Below are positions 33,778 to 42,126 of a stretch of DNA of 64,000 bases, piece after piece. Within the stretch, counting starts at the first letter, position 1; the number at the start of each line of letters is the position of its first letter. The DNA lies in assembly GCA_947652615.1 (NCBI GenBank), contig CANTDX010000008.1, forward strand, positions 1 through 64,000, in the 5' to 3' direction. A model generated the notes under the pieces. That model was given only the letters and a program-made list of their open reading frames with translations, did no database searches and was not told where the DNA came from. The DNA is from an uncultured Dorea sp. (GTDB lineage Bacteria > Bacillota > Clostridia > Lachnospirales > Lachnospiraceae). The position numbers and the translations under genes were made by a program.

Positions 33778-35559
33778 TCATGCACCGCAGATTCCATACA
33801 CATGATAGCTTTCTTCGTCTACCATACACAACGGAATCCACCTCGTTCCCTCACAGATGAACGTAAGCCTCTCTTCCGCCGGCGCCATCTTCTCTTCTAT
33901 ATCCGTCTCCGTAAACGGAAGCTTCAAGAAGCCCTTCTCCTCGGACAATGCCGCCATAACAAACGGTCCGTAGGCAATTGCCGCCCTCTCCGGGATATCC
34001 GCTGCCCGAAGGATTCGGAAACTGAATGTAAATGTGAGTTCAAACGTGATCTCCTCCGAGAAATCCCTTGTAAATACCAGGTAACCGTCCTCGTCGGGTT
34101 CTACGGCAAGCTTCCTGCCATTCTCTTCTATCTCATATCCCCGTACACGAACTCCATTCTCTTCCGCACCTGCGGCGTTCACAGTCCACTTCGGCAGACG
34201 GATCTTGATTGTATGGACTCCAGAACCCTTCACGGTAATTCTTGTCCTCTCCGGATGACCGCCGACCGCCTCCTGCCGGATATGGACATCCCTTTCTGCC
34301 CACTCAAGCACAGACGGAATAAAAAGATTCACATAGAACTCATCCTCCCGGTGGAAATAGATCCCATCCCTGTACTTGAAATGACTCTCCATACCGGTGC
34401 CGTGGCAGCAACTATTCTCCCACAGGAATTCCCTCTTCGCTCCCGGCTCTAACGGGAAGAAATACGTGCTCTCCCCCGTAGGGCGCTTATCCTGGGACGC
34501 CAGGATATGATTCAGGACCGTCCTCTCATAGTAATCCATATAACGGCTCTTCGGCTCATACTGGAATAACTCCTTCGTAAGCTTCAGCATGTTATAAGAC
34601 GCACAAGTCTCCTGTGTCTTCTTCGTAAGTAGATCTCCGATCCGGTCCTTAGCGAAGAACTTCTCGCTCTCCCCGCAGCCTCCCGGCGCATAGGTATGCC
34701 CGTCCGTGACGATCTGCCAGAAAAACCGCGCCATATCATAGTACCGCTTCTCACCTGCAGCCTTGTATATCTCCAGTGCGCCAAGCATCTGCGGAATATG
34801 CTGGTTCGCGTGCATCTGGTCAAGCTCGTCCCTCTTCTGCTCCAACGGATAGATCAGCTTCTTATTGTCAAACAGCTTCGCACAGTCAATGAATTCTTCC
34901 CGGCCTGTCAGCATATACAACTGTGCCATGATAACGTTCATCGCCCCGAATTCACCGGCGATATACATGCTCCACATCCTGGTCCGCTGCTGATATGTAA
35001 GCTTAGAAAGCCTTCTCCACACCCACAGTCCCAATCTCTCGGATACTGCAAGCGCTTCTTTTGCCCCTGCATATGTATAACAATCCAGCAGCCCCGCGAA
35101 GATCTTATGCAGCGTATAATACGGCGCCCAGATCGTCGGATACTCCACGTATTCCTCCAACTGATCAAACTGGTCCGGGAGATACCCGCTTAAGAAGCCC
35201 TCTCCCACACCTTCCATCTTCGAAAACGCGTCCTGGCACTCTGCCAGGCTCTTTACCATATATAACGCCTTCTCCCTGAAACGCTCATCGCCGGCCGCAT
35301 GATAACACAGTGCCAATGCCGACATATAATGCCCCGTCGTATGTCCCTTGATCTGGCTCTCCCACTTCTCCCAGCCGTCCAACGGTACTGCTCCGCAGGT
35401 ATCAAGGCCCGCAGCCCGCCGGAAATTATACAGCATCCTGTCATCCTCGACAGAAAGGAGATACTCCTTCATCCGCTCCTGGGCATCATAGAAAGGACTC
35501 TCCGGCAAAAGCCTGATCACTGCATCATCGCATCCGTGTATACTGCCTATTGATTTCAT
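33778..35559 (-). CDS. Glycoside hydrolase family 127/146-type beta-L-arabinofuranosidase
   Basis: A 593-residue enzyme of the DUF1680/GH127 family. GHYMSALALCYHAAGD, WAPYYTLHKIFAGLLD and the zinc-site motifs QETCASYNMLK (Glu and Cys nucleophile) and ENSCCHGTGMESHFKY (Cys-Cys) are all present. The family removes beta-L-arabinofuranose from plant glycans and hydroxyproline-linked arabinosides. No signal peptide is seen, so it should act in the cytoplasm on imported substrate. AGGTGAT precedes the ATG. It lies upstream of a peptide importer on the same strand and has its own promoter with LacI-like operators. Confidence 0.9.
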   Translation of the reverse strand: MKSIGSIHGCDDAVIRLLPESPFYDAQERMKEYLLSVEDDRMLYNFRRAAGLDTCGAVPLDGWEKWESQIKGHTTGHYMSALALCYHAAGDERFREKALYMVKSLAECQDAFSKMEGVGEGFLSGYLPDQFDQLEEYVEYPTIWAPYYTLHKIFAGLLDCYTYAGAKEALAVSERLGLWVWRRLSKLTYQQRTRMWSMYIAGEFGAMNVIMAQLYMLTGREEFIDCAKLFDNKKLIYPLEQKRDELDQMHANQHIPQMLGALEIYKAAGEKRYYDMARFFWQIVTDGHTYAPGGCGESEKFFAKDRIGDLLTKKTQETCASYNMLKLTKELFQYEPKSRYMDYYERTVLNHILASQDKRPTGESTYFFPLEPGAKREFLWENSCCHGTGMESHFKYRDGIYFHREDEFYVNLFIPSVLEWAERDVHIRQEAVGGHPERTRITVKGSGVHTIKIRLPKWTVNAAGAEENGVRVRGYEIEENGRKLAVEPDEDGYLVFTRDFSEEITFELTFTFSFRILRAADIPERAAIAYGPFVMAALSEEKGFLKLPFTETDIEEKMAPAEERLTFICEGTRWIPLCMVDEESYHVYGICGA

Positions 35560-35571
35560 CGATAATCACCT

Positions 35572-35596
35572 ATAACGTTAATCCATTAACGTTAAT
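35572..35596. promoter_or_regulatory. Tandem LacI-type operators before the GH127 gene
   Basis: Two copies of TAACGTTAAT (35573-35582 and 35587-35596) lie with centres 14 bases apart; the second is a 12-base perfect palindrome ATTAACGTTAAT. A central CG inside a dyad is typical of LacI-family operators. They lie in the leader, 13-37 bases before the start codon. No LacI-type gene is in this window. Confidence 0.6.
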
Positions 35597-35625
35597 CTCT
35601 CCCGAAATAAAAATAAATATGATTA

Positions 35626-35654
35626 ATTTTATCATTTTCCGGCACACTGGTCAA
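35626..35654 (-). promoter_or_regulatory. Sigma-A promoter of the GH127 gene
   Basis: Minus-strand TTGACC (35649-35654) and TAAAAT (35626-35631) with a 17-base spacer, about 25 bases upstream of the operator-like repeats. Confidence 0.7.
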
Positions 35655-35708
35655 GAAAACTCTAACAAACAATGCACTGTAAATTGTTGACAATTCTCTA
35701 TAATCCTT

Positions 35709-35748
35709 AAAAATACGGGAATTGTCAGCACGACAACTCCCGTATTTT
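35709..35748 (-). terminator. Terminator of the potassium transporter operon
   Basis: AAAATACGGGA and TCCCGTATTTT pair perfectly, with a further TTGTC/GACAA after one mismatch, and a TTTTT tail on the minus strand. It ends the ktr-type genes 30 bases after the stop. Confidence 0.85.
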
Positions 35749-35778
35749 AGAAAAATTTAATAATACACCCTGTTCCTT

Positions 35779-36420
35779 TTATATCCTCTCCAACGCCTCA
35801 TTCGAGCCTATCAGCATCAATATCATCCCTTCCTTCAGCGCCACGTCCGGATCCGGCGTAATCTCCACATGATCTCCTTCCTTCACCCCGACAACATTCA
35901 CTCCATAGGTTCTTCTGACATCCAGATCCTTCAGCGTCCTGCCGATCCATCGCTTTGGCACGGCAGTCTCTACAATACTGTAATCCGGCGATAATTCAAT
36001 CCAGTCAGCAAGGTTCGCAGACAGCAGATTCTTCGCGATCTTCCGTCCCATCTCTTCCTCCGGGAAAACCACCGCATCCGCGCCCACCTTCCGAAGCACC
36101 TGGGCGTATCTTGCATTATGCGCCTTGCACAGGATATACGGGATCCCCATCTCTTTCGCCGCCAATGTCGCCAGTATACTGCCCTCCAGATTCTCAGATG
36201 AAGCCACAACAATCCCGTCATAATTCCTTGACCCCAGAGATTGCAAGAGGTCCGGATTGCCGATATCCGCCTGCATGGCATAAGTGACCTTATCTGCGAT
36301 ATCATTGATCCGCTCCATATCCTGATCTACGGCCACAACATCACACCCTAACTGCTGCAGAGTCACCGCAACGCTTGCGCCGAAGCTTCCAAGCCCCAGT
36401 ACCACAAACTGTTTCTTCAT
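35779..36420 (-). CDS. ktrA: Potassium uptake regulatory subunit (TrkA/KtrA type)
   Basis: A 213-residue cytoplasmic regulator with an RCK_N domain (VLGLGSFGASVAVTL, then VVAVDQDMERI) that binds NAD or ATP and an RCK_C domain from about residue 140. It assembles as a ring on the membrane subunit next door. Single RCK_N/RCK_C architecture fits KtrA more than the duplicated TrkA. AAGGAGA precedes the ATG. Confidence 0.9.
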   Translation of the reverse strand: MKKQFVVLGLGSFGASVAVTLQQLGCDVVAVDQDMERINDIADKVTYAMQADIGNPDLLQSLGSRNYDGIVVASSENLEGSILATLAAKEMGIPYILCKAHNARYAQVLRKVGADAVVFPEEEMGRKIAKNLLSANLADWIELSPDYSIVETAVPKRWIGRTLKDLDVRRTYGVNVVGVKEGDHVEITPDPDVALKEGMILMLIGSNEALERI

Positions 36421-36451
36421 AAATTATGTCTCCTTTTCCTGTAATCTACTC

Positions 36452-37855
36452 CTATCCGACCATGATCGGTTCCTTGGGAAGCCTTCGAATCTTATCCCTT
36501 GGATGTGTCTTCCCTGCAAATGTAAGTACCAGAGACAGCGGTCCCAGTCTACCGATATACATCATGATCATCAGAACCACCTGGCTGGCCCGGCTAAGAT
36601 GCGGGGTCAGATCCGCTGAAAGCCCCACCGTTCCCACAGCCGACGCGGTCTCATAGAGGACATTGACCATTGGAATGCTGTCTGGTTCGATCACAAGTAT
36701 CGCAATCGTCCCGGTGATAAATACCGTAAATGCTACCATTACAACGCAGAACCCCGTACGGAAATTCGCCACCGATATCCGCTTGCCCATGCACTCTGTA
36801 TCATTACCGCCCCTTACGAATGTAAGACATGCAAGAAATAACATGGCAATGGTTGTCGTCTTCACCCCGCCTGCAGTACCGCCCGGCGAACCGCCGATAA
36901 ACATCAGTATCGAGCAGAATAGTTTCGTCTCCCCATACAGCGCCCCCTGGGGAACCGTATAGAATCCTGCCGTCCTTGTAGTCACCGACTGGAACACAGA
37001 CGCCAGAAGCTTCTCGCCAAGGCTCATACCGCCTATCGTCTCCGGGTTATGATATTCGGCAGCAAATACGAATACCGTCCCGGCAATGATCAGAGACACC
37101 GTCATCATGACTGCCAGCTTCGAGTGCAGCCTAAGTCTCGTGAACCACCAGCGCCCCGGTACTTCTCTGTGGATAAGCTCCTTTGTATTCTCAATAACAT
37201 CAAACCAGACCGTAAATCCGATACCGCTTAATATGATGAGCAGTATCGTTGTAATATTCACCACCGGATTCACCGCATAGTCTGCAAGGCTGTTCTCCCC
37301 TAAGATGTCTATCCCCGCATTACAGAACGCCGAGACTGAATGGAAAACTGAATACCATATGCCCTTGATTACGCCATATTCCGGAACGAACTGCAGCGTA
37401 TACAGCAATGCCCCGCCGCCCTCCACTATGAGGGTTCCCAGGATCACCTTCTTCACCATCCTGACAATTCCGCCCAACCGCTGTGCGCCATAGGCTTCCT
37501 GTAGGACTACTCTCTCCCGGACCGTGATCTTCCTTCGAAGCAGGAAGAAAAATATCGTTGCACATGCGATAACACCCAGACCGCCAATCTGGATCAATAT
37601 AAGCAGTACCACTTTCCCAAACAGGGTAAATTGAGACGCCGGCACGATCGTCACCAGTCCTGTCACACACACCGACGTTACAGAAGTAAATAGCGCGTCT
37701 ATGAACGCAATCGGCTGCGTGTTGCTGACCGGAAGATACAGCAATATCCCGCCGAGAAAAATCACACCTAAAAATCCTACCGCCGTTATCTGCAGCGTAT
37801 TCCATCTGACACTTTTTGTTCCCTTCACGGCATAGCTGCTCTCCTTCCTATTCAT
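36452..37855 (-). CDS. ktrB: Potassium uptake membrane subunit (TrkH/KtrB type)
   Basis: A 467-residue membrane protein of the superfamily of K+ transporters, with four pore-loop repeats; TSVTSVCVTGLVT, FHSVSAFCNAGID, QSVTTRTAGFYTV and ETASAVGTVGLS are the selectivity-filter regions. It takes up K+ with KtrA. The start is uncertain: the ATG at 37855 has no ribosome binding site and touches a terminator-like hairpin, whereas a GTG at 37828 has AAGGAG 12 bases upstream, with an out-of-frame ATG-CCG-TGA at the ideal spacing in between. Confidence 0.9.
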   Translation of the reverse strand: MNRKESSYAVKGTKSVRWNTLQITAVGFLGVIFLGGILLYLPVSNTQPIAFIDALFTSVTSVCVTGLVTIVPASQFTLFGKVVLLILIQIGGLGVIACATIFFFLLRRKITVRERVVLQEAYGAQRLGGIVRMVKKVILGTLIVEGGGALLYTLQFVPEYGVIKGIWYSVFHSVSAFCNAGIDILGENSLADYAVNPVVNITTILLIILSGIGFTVWFDVIENTKELIHREVPGRWWFTRLRLHSKLAVMMTVSLIIAGTVFVFAAEYHNPETIGGMSLGEKLLASVFQSVTTRTAGFYTVPQGALYGETKLFCSILMFIGGSPGGTAGGVKTTTIAMLFLACLTFVRGGNDTECMGKRISVANFRTGFCVVMVAFTVFITGTIAILVIEPDSIPMVNVLYETASAVGTVGLSADLTPHLSRASQVVLMIMMYIGRLGPLSLVLTFAGKTHPRDKIRRLPKEPIMVG

Positions 37856-37857
37856 TC

Positions 37858-37901
37858 AAAAAGTGTAAAGCCCTCAATTACAAAAGACCTTACACCTTTT
37901 T
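37858..37901 (-). terminator. Terminator-like hairpin directly before ktrB
   Basis: On the minus strand AAAAAGGTGTAAGG pairs with CTTTACACTTTTT around an 18-base loop, with one bulge, and the stem runs out in five T residues. It follows the 49-residue ORF stop by 2 bases and ends next to the ktrB ATG, so it may end the small-ORF transcript or act as an attenuator of ktrBA. Confidence 0.6.
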
Positions 37902-37903
37902 GG

Positions 37904-38053
37904 TTAAGATTTATCATCATTGCACAATGCTTCATATTTTTCTACAAGCTGTTGATACTCTTCAAGCGTCTTACATTCTTTCAAATCATTCAAAATACGG
38001 ACTCTCTCAAGTTTCCTTGCTAAGATTTCAATCGTCTCGGCTGTATTTGGCAT
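37904..38053 (-). CDS. Novel 49-residue helical protein
   Basis: A short frame with ATG at 38053 and a strong GTGAGGTGAGG site upstream. The product starts MPNTAETIEILARKLERV and ends LCNDDKS; it is charged and predicted all-helical (LKECKTLEEYQQLVEKYEAL). It is not recognised as a family. It lies 24 bases after the next small ORF, shares the same type of ribosome binding site, and is AT-rich relative to neighbours. Both are read from the promoter at 38308-38336. Confidence 0.55.
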   Translation of the reverse strand: MPNTAETIEILARKLERVRILNDLKECKTLEEYQQLVEKYEALCNDDKS

Positions 38054-38077
38054 ATCCTCACCTCACTTCTTCAAACG

Positions 38078-38260
38078 CTACTCTTTGATTCTGTCAATTT
38101 CTGTTAAATTAATTCCAGATGAAGTAAGTATAACTTTTAGAGTATTATATCTTACTTTCATAGCTTCATATACCTCTGAGCCTTTATCAGCTAATAACAT
38201 ATAACTTTGCAGTTGAACAAATTCCTCAACATTTTTCTGCATTAACTCTTTTTCAGTCAT
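38078..38260 (-). CDS. Novel 60-residue helical protein
   Basis: A frame of 60 residues (64 if the ATG at 38272 is used), beginning MTEKELMQKNVEEFVQLQ and ending INLTEIDRIKE, helical and hydrophilic. No family recognised. GAGGTGG and GGGGAT lie upstream of the two possible ATGs, so the exact start is unclear. It forms a pair with the 49-residue ORF; the two-gene layout resembles small toxin-antitoxin or phage-accessory modules, but nothing in the sequences confirms that. Confidence 0.55.
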   Translation of the reverse strand: MTEKELMQKNVEEFVQLQSYMLLADKGSEVYEAMKVRYNTLKVILTSSGINLTEIDRIKE

Positions 38261-38307
38261 ATCCCCATCCACCTCACTTTTAAAATACTGCTTTCTTTGG
38301 TACTTTT

Positions 38308-38336
38308 ATTATATCAATCGGCATTCACCGTGTAAA
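38308..38336 (-). promoter_or_regulatory. Sigma-A promoter of the small ORF pair (possibly ktrBA)
   Basis: Minus-strand TTTACA (38331-38336) and TATAAT (38308-38313) are 17 bases apart, about 40 bases before the 60-residue ORF. Confidence 0.75.
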
Positions 38337-38399
38337 GCACTATTTCTGTGAACAGTAACGGACAGCAGCAGACCAGCAACAGACCAGTCTGAATATCTC

Positions 38400-38428
38400 T
38401 TGTAACCCGCGAGCCGCAATGTTATAAT
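38400..38428 (+). promoter_or_regulatory. Sigma-A promoter of the RdgB-like gene
   Basis: Plus-strand TTGTAA (38400-38405) and TATAAT (38423-38428), 17-base spacer, 42 bases before the ATG. Just upstream (38369-38390) is a short direct repeat of CAGACCAG. Confidence 0.75.
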
Positions 38429-38470
38429 TGAGGAATCTTCTCTGTAACAGGAGAATAAACGGAGGACAAA

Positions 38471-39118
38471 ATGAAGAAAATACTGATCGGAACAACGAAT
38501 CCTTCCAAGATCCAACGATTCATACAACTCTTATCCGGATACGCGGCAGAATTCTGCACCTTAAAGGATCTGAATATCACGAAAGAACCGGAGGAACGAG
38601 GACACACCCCCAGAGAAAACGCCGTTTTAAAGGCAAGGTTTTACGGGCAATATTTTGATTCTGTGATCTGCAACGATTCCGGGTTATACTTTGATGAACT
38701 GGCGCCGGGCGATCCCAGACAGCCGGGCCTTAATATCCGGACTCCGAACGGGCTGCCAAGATTAGACGATGAAGAGATGATAAACTATTATTCCGAACTG
38801 ATCCATTCCCTTGGAGGGAAGGTACTGGCATATTACTTAGACGGAATCGCAGTTTATCATAAGGGGAAAATCTATTCCTATATGGAGAATACCTCGATCA
38901 CAAGGGAGAACGCCTTCTATATGATCGACCGGCCCTCTCCCGGAAGACAGCCAGGCTGGCCCCTCGATTCCCTCTCGATATACCGGGACAGCCTGACCTA
39001 TTTCGTAGATGAAGAAAATGAGAATTCCGATGAAGATGATACTGAGATTATACCGGAAGACTATAAAAAACGGTTGGTAGATTTTCTTGCAGAATCACTG
39101 TCACTTTCTCTATCCTGA
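38471..39118 (+). CDS. Non-canonical purine NTP pyrophosphatase (RdgB/HAM1-like)
   Basis: A 215-residue ITPase-superfamily protein. The N-terminal IGTTNPSKIQRF, EERGHTPRENAVLKA and the acidic ICNDSGLYFDEL motif match RdgB/HAM1 enzymes, which hydrolyse ITP, XTP and dITP to keep deaminated purines out of nucleic acid. The middle and C-terminus, with an acidic DEENENSDEDD stretch, diverge from standard RdgB, so the substrate may differ. GGAGG lies 6 bases before the ATG. It is transcribed alone. Confidence 0.75.
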   Translation: MKKILIGTTNPSKIQRFIQLLSGYAAEFCTLKDLNITKEPEERGHTPRENAVLKARFYGQYFDSVICNDSGLYFDELAPGDPRQPGLNIRTPNGLPRLDDEEMINYYSELIHSLGGKVLAYYLDGIAVYHKGKIYSYMENTSITRENAFYMIDRPSPGRQPGWPLDSLSIYRDSLTYFVDEENENSDEDDTEIIPEDYKKRLVDFLAESLSLSLS

Positions 39119-39156
39119 ACCATATATCCATCTGACGGACTTCGCTCATTCCGGAT

Positions 39157-40623
39157 CTACACTGTAATCTTCCTCTTCTCATGCTCTGCCGCGACTTCTT
39201 CCACTGATTTTTCCTTCAGTCTTACCGCGCCCTTGTATCCTTCCTTCGCCGGGATCAGATCGCCTTTGGCGAGATTCTCCTTCGCCTGGGCAATGGCTTC
39301 CTGATACTGCGGCAGCCATTCCTCCTGAGCTACCAGCATCTCATCGATCATCTGCCAGATCTCCGGCGGATTGCATACCGCGCCTGTCAAAGGATCCATA
39401 AGCGCAGCCTGCTTTAACAGGTTCACATCCCCGTGTACCGCGGCCTCCACGGCAAGCTTCTGCACCCATATAGACTGAGAACATACCGCCGCACAACCAA
39501 GCGGCAGATCTCCTACCTTCGGTACGCTGATACCGTTGCCGTCCACATAACAGGGAACCTCTACCACCGACTCATCCGGCAGGTTGGTAATACACCCCTC
39601 GTTCATCATATTGAAGTGTCCGCGGTACTTCCTTCCAGTCTCAAGCGATTCGATAATATAAGAAGCATGCTCCTTCCCTCTCTCGGAGCCGTCTAATTTC
39701 TTCGGCTCTTCTGCAAGGATCTTCGGGAATTCCGTCTCGAACCAGTTTCTCTCTTCTCTGGTAACACGGAGGTAGCCGGCAGTCTCCCCGTTGATCCAGT
39801 TGTCCAGATTGATCCAGTCCTTGATCTCATCCGGACGTTTCCTGTACCAGGATACATATTCAGAGAGATGTCCGTTCGACTCTGTTGAATAGTAGCCAAA
39901 CCGTTTCAGTACATCAATACGCACCTTCTCTTCTTCAGAGAATTTCTCATGCTTCAAGAATCCGGGCAGAATCTTATCCAGCATATCCTCCCCGTGATGC
40001 TTCACCGATATATACCAGGTCTGATGGTTGATCCCGGCGCATACGATGTCCAGTTCGTCTCTTGGAATCCCTAAGACTTCCGCAATCTGCATCTCCCCGT
40101 GGATCTCTCCGTGGCACAGACCGATCGTCTTCACTCCGCCGTATTTGTTGCATGCCCAGGTTGCCATCGCATTCGGATTCGAGTAGTTCAGCATGATCGC
40201 CCCCGGCTCCGCCACTTCCCTGATATCCTTACAGAAGTCAAGCATTGCCGCAATCACCCTCTGTCCATACATGATACCGCCTGTGCATAAGGTATCCCCG
40301 ACACACTGATCCACACCGTATTTCAGCGGGATCTCAACATCCGTCTCGAATCCCTCTAAGCCCCCGATACGCACGCAGTTGACGATATAGCGCGCATCCT
40401 TGAACGCCTCTCTTCGATCCGTAGTCGCCTTAATCTTCACCGGAATCCCATTCGCATCCAAGTCCCTCTGGCAGAGCGCCCGCGTCTTCTCCAGGTTATC
40501 ACCATTGATGTCTGTAAATGCAATCTCAGCCTTCTGCAATTCCGGCACAGACATAATGTCTGTAAATAATGTTCTCGCGAATACAAGGCTTCCTGCTCCG
40601 ATAAATGCAATCTTAAAACTCAT
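39157..40623 (-). CDS. GH4 alpha-galactosidase/alpha-glucosidase (MelA-like)
   Basis: A 488-residue NAD- and metal-dependent GH4 glycosidase. The nucleotide-binding loop is FIGAGSLVFARTL; NYSNPNAMATW, LCHGEIHGEMQ (metal-binding Cys-His) and GINHQTWY supply the rest of the site. The Cys-His-Gly form of the motif points to a non-phosphorylated alpha-galactoside, glucoside or related substrate and not to 6-phospho-sugars. There is no signal peptide, so it is cytoplasmic. The ATG at 40623 was chosen because AGGAGG is 7 bases upstream. Confidence 0.88.
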   Translation of the reverse strand: MSFKIAFIGAGSLVFARTLFTDIMSVPELQKAEIAFTDINGDNLEKTRALCQRDLDANGIPVKIKATTDRREAFKDARYIVNCVRIGGLEGFETDVEIPLKYGVDQCVGDTLCTGGIMYGQRVIAAMLDFCKDIREVAEPGAIMLNYSNPNAMATWACNKYGGVKTIGLCHGEIHGEMQIAEVLGIPRDELDIVCAGINHQTWYISVKHHGEDMLDKILPGFLKHEKFSEEEKVRIDVLKRFGYYSTESNGHLSEYVSWYRKRPDEIKDWINLDNWINGETAGYLRVTREERNWFETEFPKILAEEPKKLDGSERGKEHASYIIESLETGRKYRGHFNMMNEGCITNLPDESVVEVPCYVDGNGISVPKVGDLPLGCAAVCSQSIWVQKLAVEAAVHGDVNLLKQAALMDPLTGAVCNPPEIWQMIDEMLVAQEEWLPQYQEAIAQAKENLAKGDLIPAKEGYKGAVRLKEKSVEEVAAEHEKRKITV

Positions 40624-40746
40624 AACCATACCTCCTGTTTCAATCCTGTACTCTCTTTTTTAGTATGGTTCTATTATAAGCTTCTTTCTGATATCATGTG
40701 TAAAGTATTGAAGCTCAACAGATGAAATGCAAGATATTACCGCATT

Positions 40747-41865
40747 TTATCTTACGGCACTCTTCACATCCACATAATTGTATCCCTCAAAACTATCCGC
40801 CACATTCTTACAGGTAAGCTTCCCATCATAAGTATTGATCGCAGAATAGATCACCTCATTCTCCCTGCATGCCTGCTCAAGCCCTTTGCCCGCAATCTGA
40901 AGCCCATATCCAAGCGTCGCATTCGTCAGCGCGATCGTCGAGGTCCTTGGAACCGCCCCCGGCATATTCCCCACGCAGTAATGCACAATACCATCCTCTA
41001 TATAGATCGGATCATCATGATAGGTCATATGAGTCGTCTCACCACAACCGCCCTGGTCTACCGCTACATCCACGAACACAGCGCCCGGCTTCATCTCTTT
41101 CAGATACTTCTTCTTGAATAGCTTTGGCGCGGCTTTCCCCGGGATCAGCACGGAACCGATCACAAGGTCCGCTTCCTTCACAGACTTCTCTATATTCGCA
41201 TCATTCGATGCCAACGTCTGGATCCTTGCCCCGAAAATATCATCCAGATACGCAAGCCTCTGAAGATTGACATCCAGAATCGTGACATTCGCGCCCATGC
41301 CTACGGCAATCTTGCAGGCATTGGTTCCCACAGAACCGCCGCCAAGGATCACTACGTTCGCTTTGGGCGTCCCCGGAACTCCGGCAAGTAAGACACCTTC
41401 CCCGCCATAGATCTTCTCCAGATACTTCGCGCCTTCCTGGATACTGAGACGGCCGGCAATCTGGCTCATAGGTGCAAGAAGCGGAAGTCCGCCGTTCCTA
41501 TCCATCAAAGTCTCATAAGCAACGCCTTTCACCTTCGCATTAAGCAGCGCATCCGTCTGTGGTCTGTCTGCCGCAAGATGCAGATAGGTATACAGGATCA
41601 AACCCTCATGGAATAACAGATATTCCTCCGGCAGCGGCTCCTTCACCTTCACCATCATCTCCACAGTATCCCACACTTCTTTTGCCGTGTCTATAAGCTT
41701 CGCACCCGCCGTCTCATACTCTGCATCAGTGAATCCGGAACCAATACCGGCTCCCCTCTCAATATAAACTTCATGCCCCGCATTCACATAGTCCTTGACA
41801 TTATCCGGTATCATCCCTACACGAAACTCATTATTCTTGATCTCTTTGACACTTCCAACCTTCAT
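40747..41865 (-). CDS. ald: Alanine dehydrogenase
   Basis: A 372-residue NAD-dependent enzyme interconverting L-alanine and pyruvate plus ammonia. Substrate Lys and His are in MMVKVKEPLPEEY and YTYLHLAADRPQT; the NAD loop is VILGGGSVGTNACKIAVGMG, followed by VTILDVN. Length is as usual. AGGAGG lies 8 bases before the ATG. It is divergent from an RpiR-type regulator across an AT-rich gap with promoter and dyads, so the regulator probably controls it. Confidence 0.96.
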   Translation of the reverse strand: MKVGSVKEIKNNEFRVGMIPDNVKDYVNAGHEVYIERGAGIGSGFTDAEYETAGAKLIDTAKEVWDTVEMMVKVKEPLPEEYLLFHEGLILYTYLHLAADRPQTDALLNAKVKGVAYETLMDRNGGLPLLAPMSQIAGRLSIQEGAKYLEKIYGGEGVLLAGVPGTPKANVVILGGGSVGTNACKIAVGMGANVTILDVNLQRLAYLDDIFGARIQTLASNDANIEKSVKEADLVIGSVLIPGKAAPKLFKKKYLKEMKPGAVFVDVAVDQGGCGETTHMTYHDDPIYIEDGIVHYCVGNMPGAVPRTSTIALTNATLGYGLQIAGKGLEQACRENEVIYSAINTYDGKLTCKNVADSFEGYNYVDVKSAVR

Positions 41866-41933
41866 TCTCCTTACCTCCTAACGTCCGCCTTCCAGAAATT
41901 TTTAAACAATATTTTTCATATAATAATTTTGAC

Positions 41934-41947
41934 GAATAATATTATTC
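41934..41947. promoter_or_regulatory. 14-bp palindrome in the ald leader
   Basis: GAATAATATTATTC is a perfect dyad about 10-25 bases downstream of the predicted ald transcription start. It is a candidate operator for the divergent RpiR-type regulator; AT-rich sequence raises the chance of coincidence. Confidence 0.4.
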
Positions 41948-41963
41948 ATTTATCTTTTCATTT

Positions 41964-41992
41964 ATACTATCATACGCCAGCAAAATATTCAA
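41964..41992 (-). promoter_or_regulatory. Promoter of ald
   Basis: Minus-strand TTGAAT (41987-41992) and TAGTAT (41964-41969) with a 17-base spacer. Confidence 0.5.
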
Positions 41993-42038
41993 TATAAGTT
42001 ATTTTTTTCACAGATCATTTTTATTATACACATTTGCA

Positions 42039-42058
42039 AGAATTGTACTCACAATTCT
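42039..42058. promoter_or_regulatory. Inverted repeat upstream of the RpiR-type gene
   Basis: AGAATTGT and ACAATTCT, 8 bases each, with a 4-base centre, lie 69-88 bases before the regulator's ATG; flanking GCA and TGC could extend the dyad. A candidate autoregulatory operator. Confidence 0.45.
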
Positions 42059-42126
42059 GCTTGCATATTTCCTCAATTCATGATTAAATCTTAATAGACA
42101 TAAGAAACACCGGAGGTACGATCTAC

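Noticed and set aside
37856-38340. A c-di-AMP (ydaO-type) riboswitch before the potassium genes
   Set aside because: Such switches control ktr genes in Bacillus, but the region is occupied by two small ORFs and a simple hairpin; none of the conserved riboswitch blocks was recognised.
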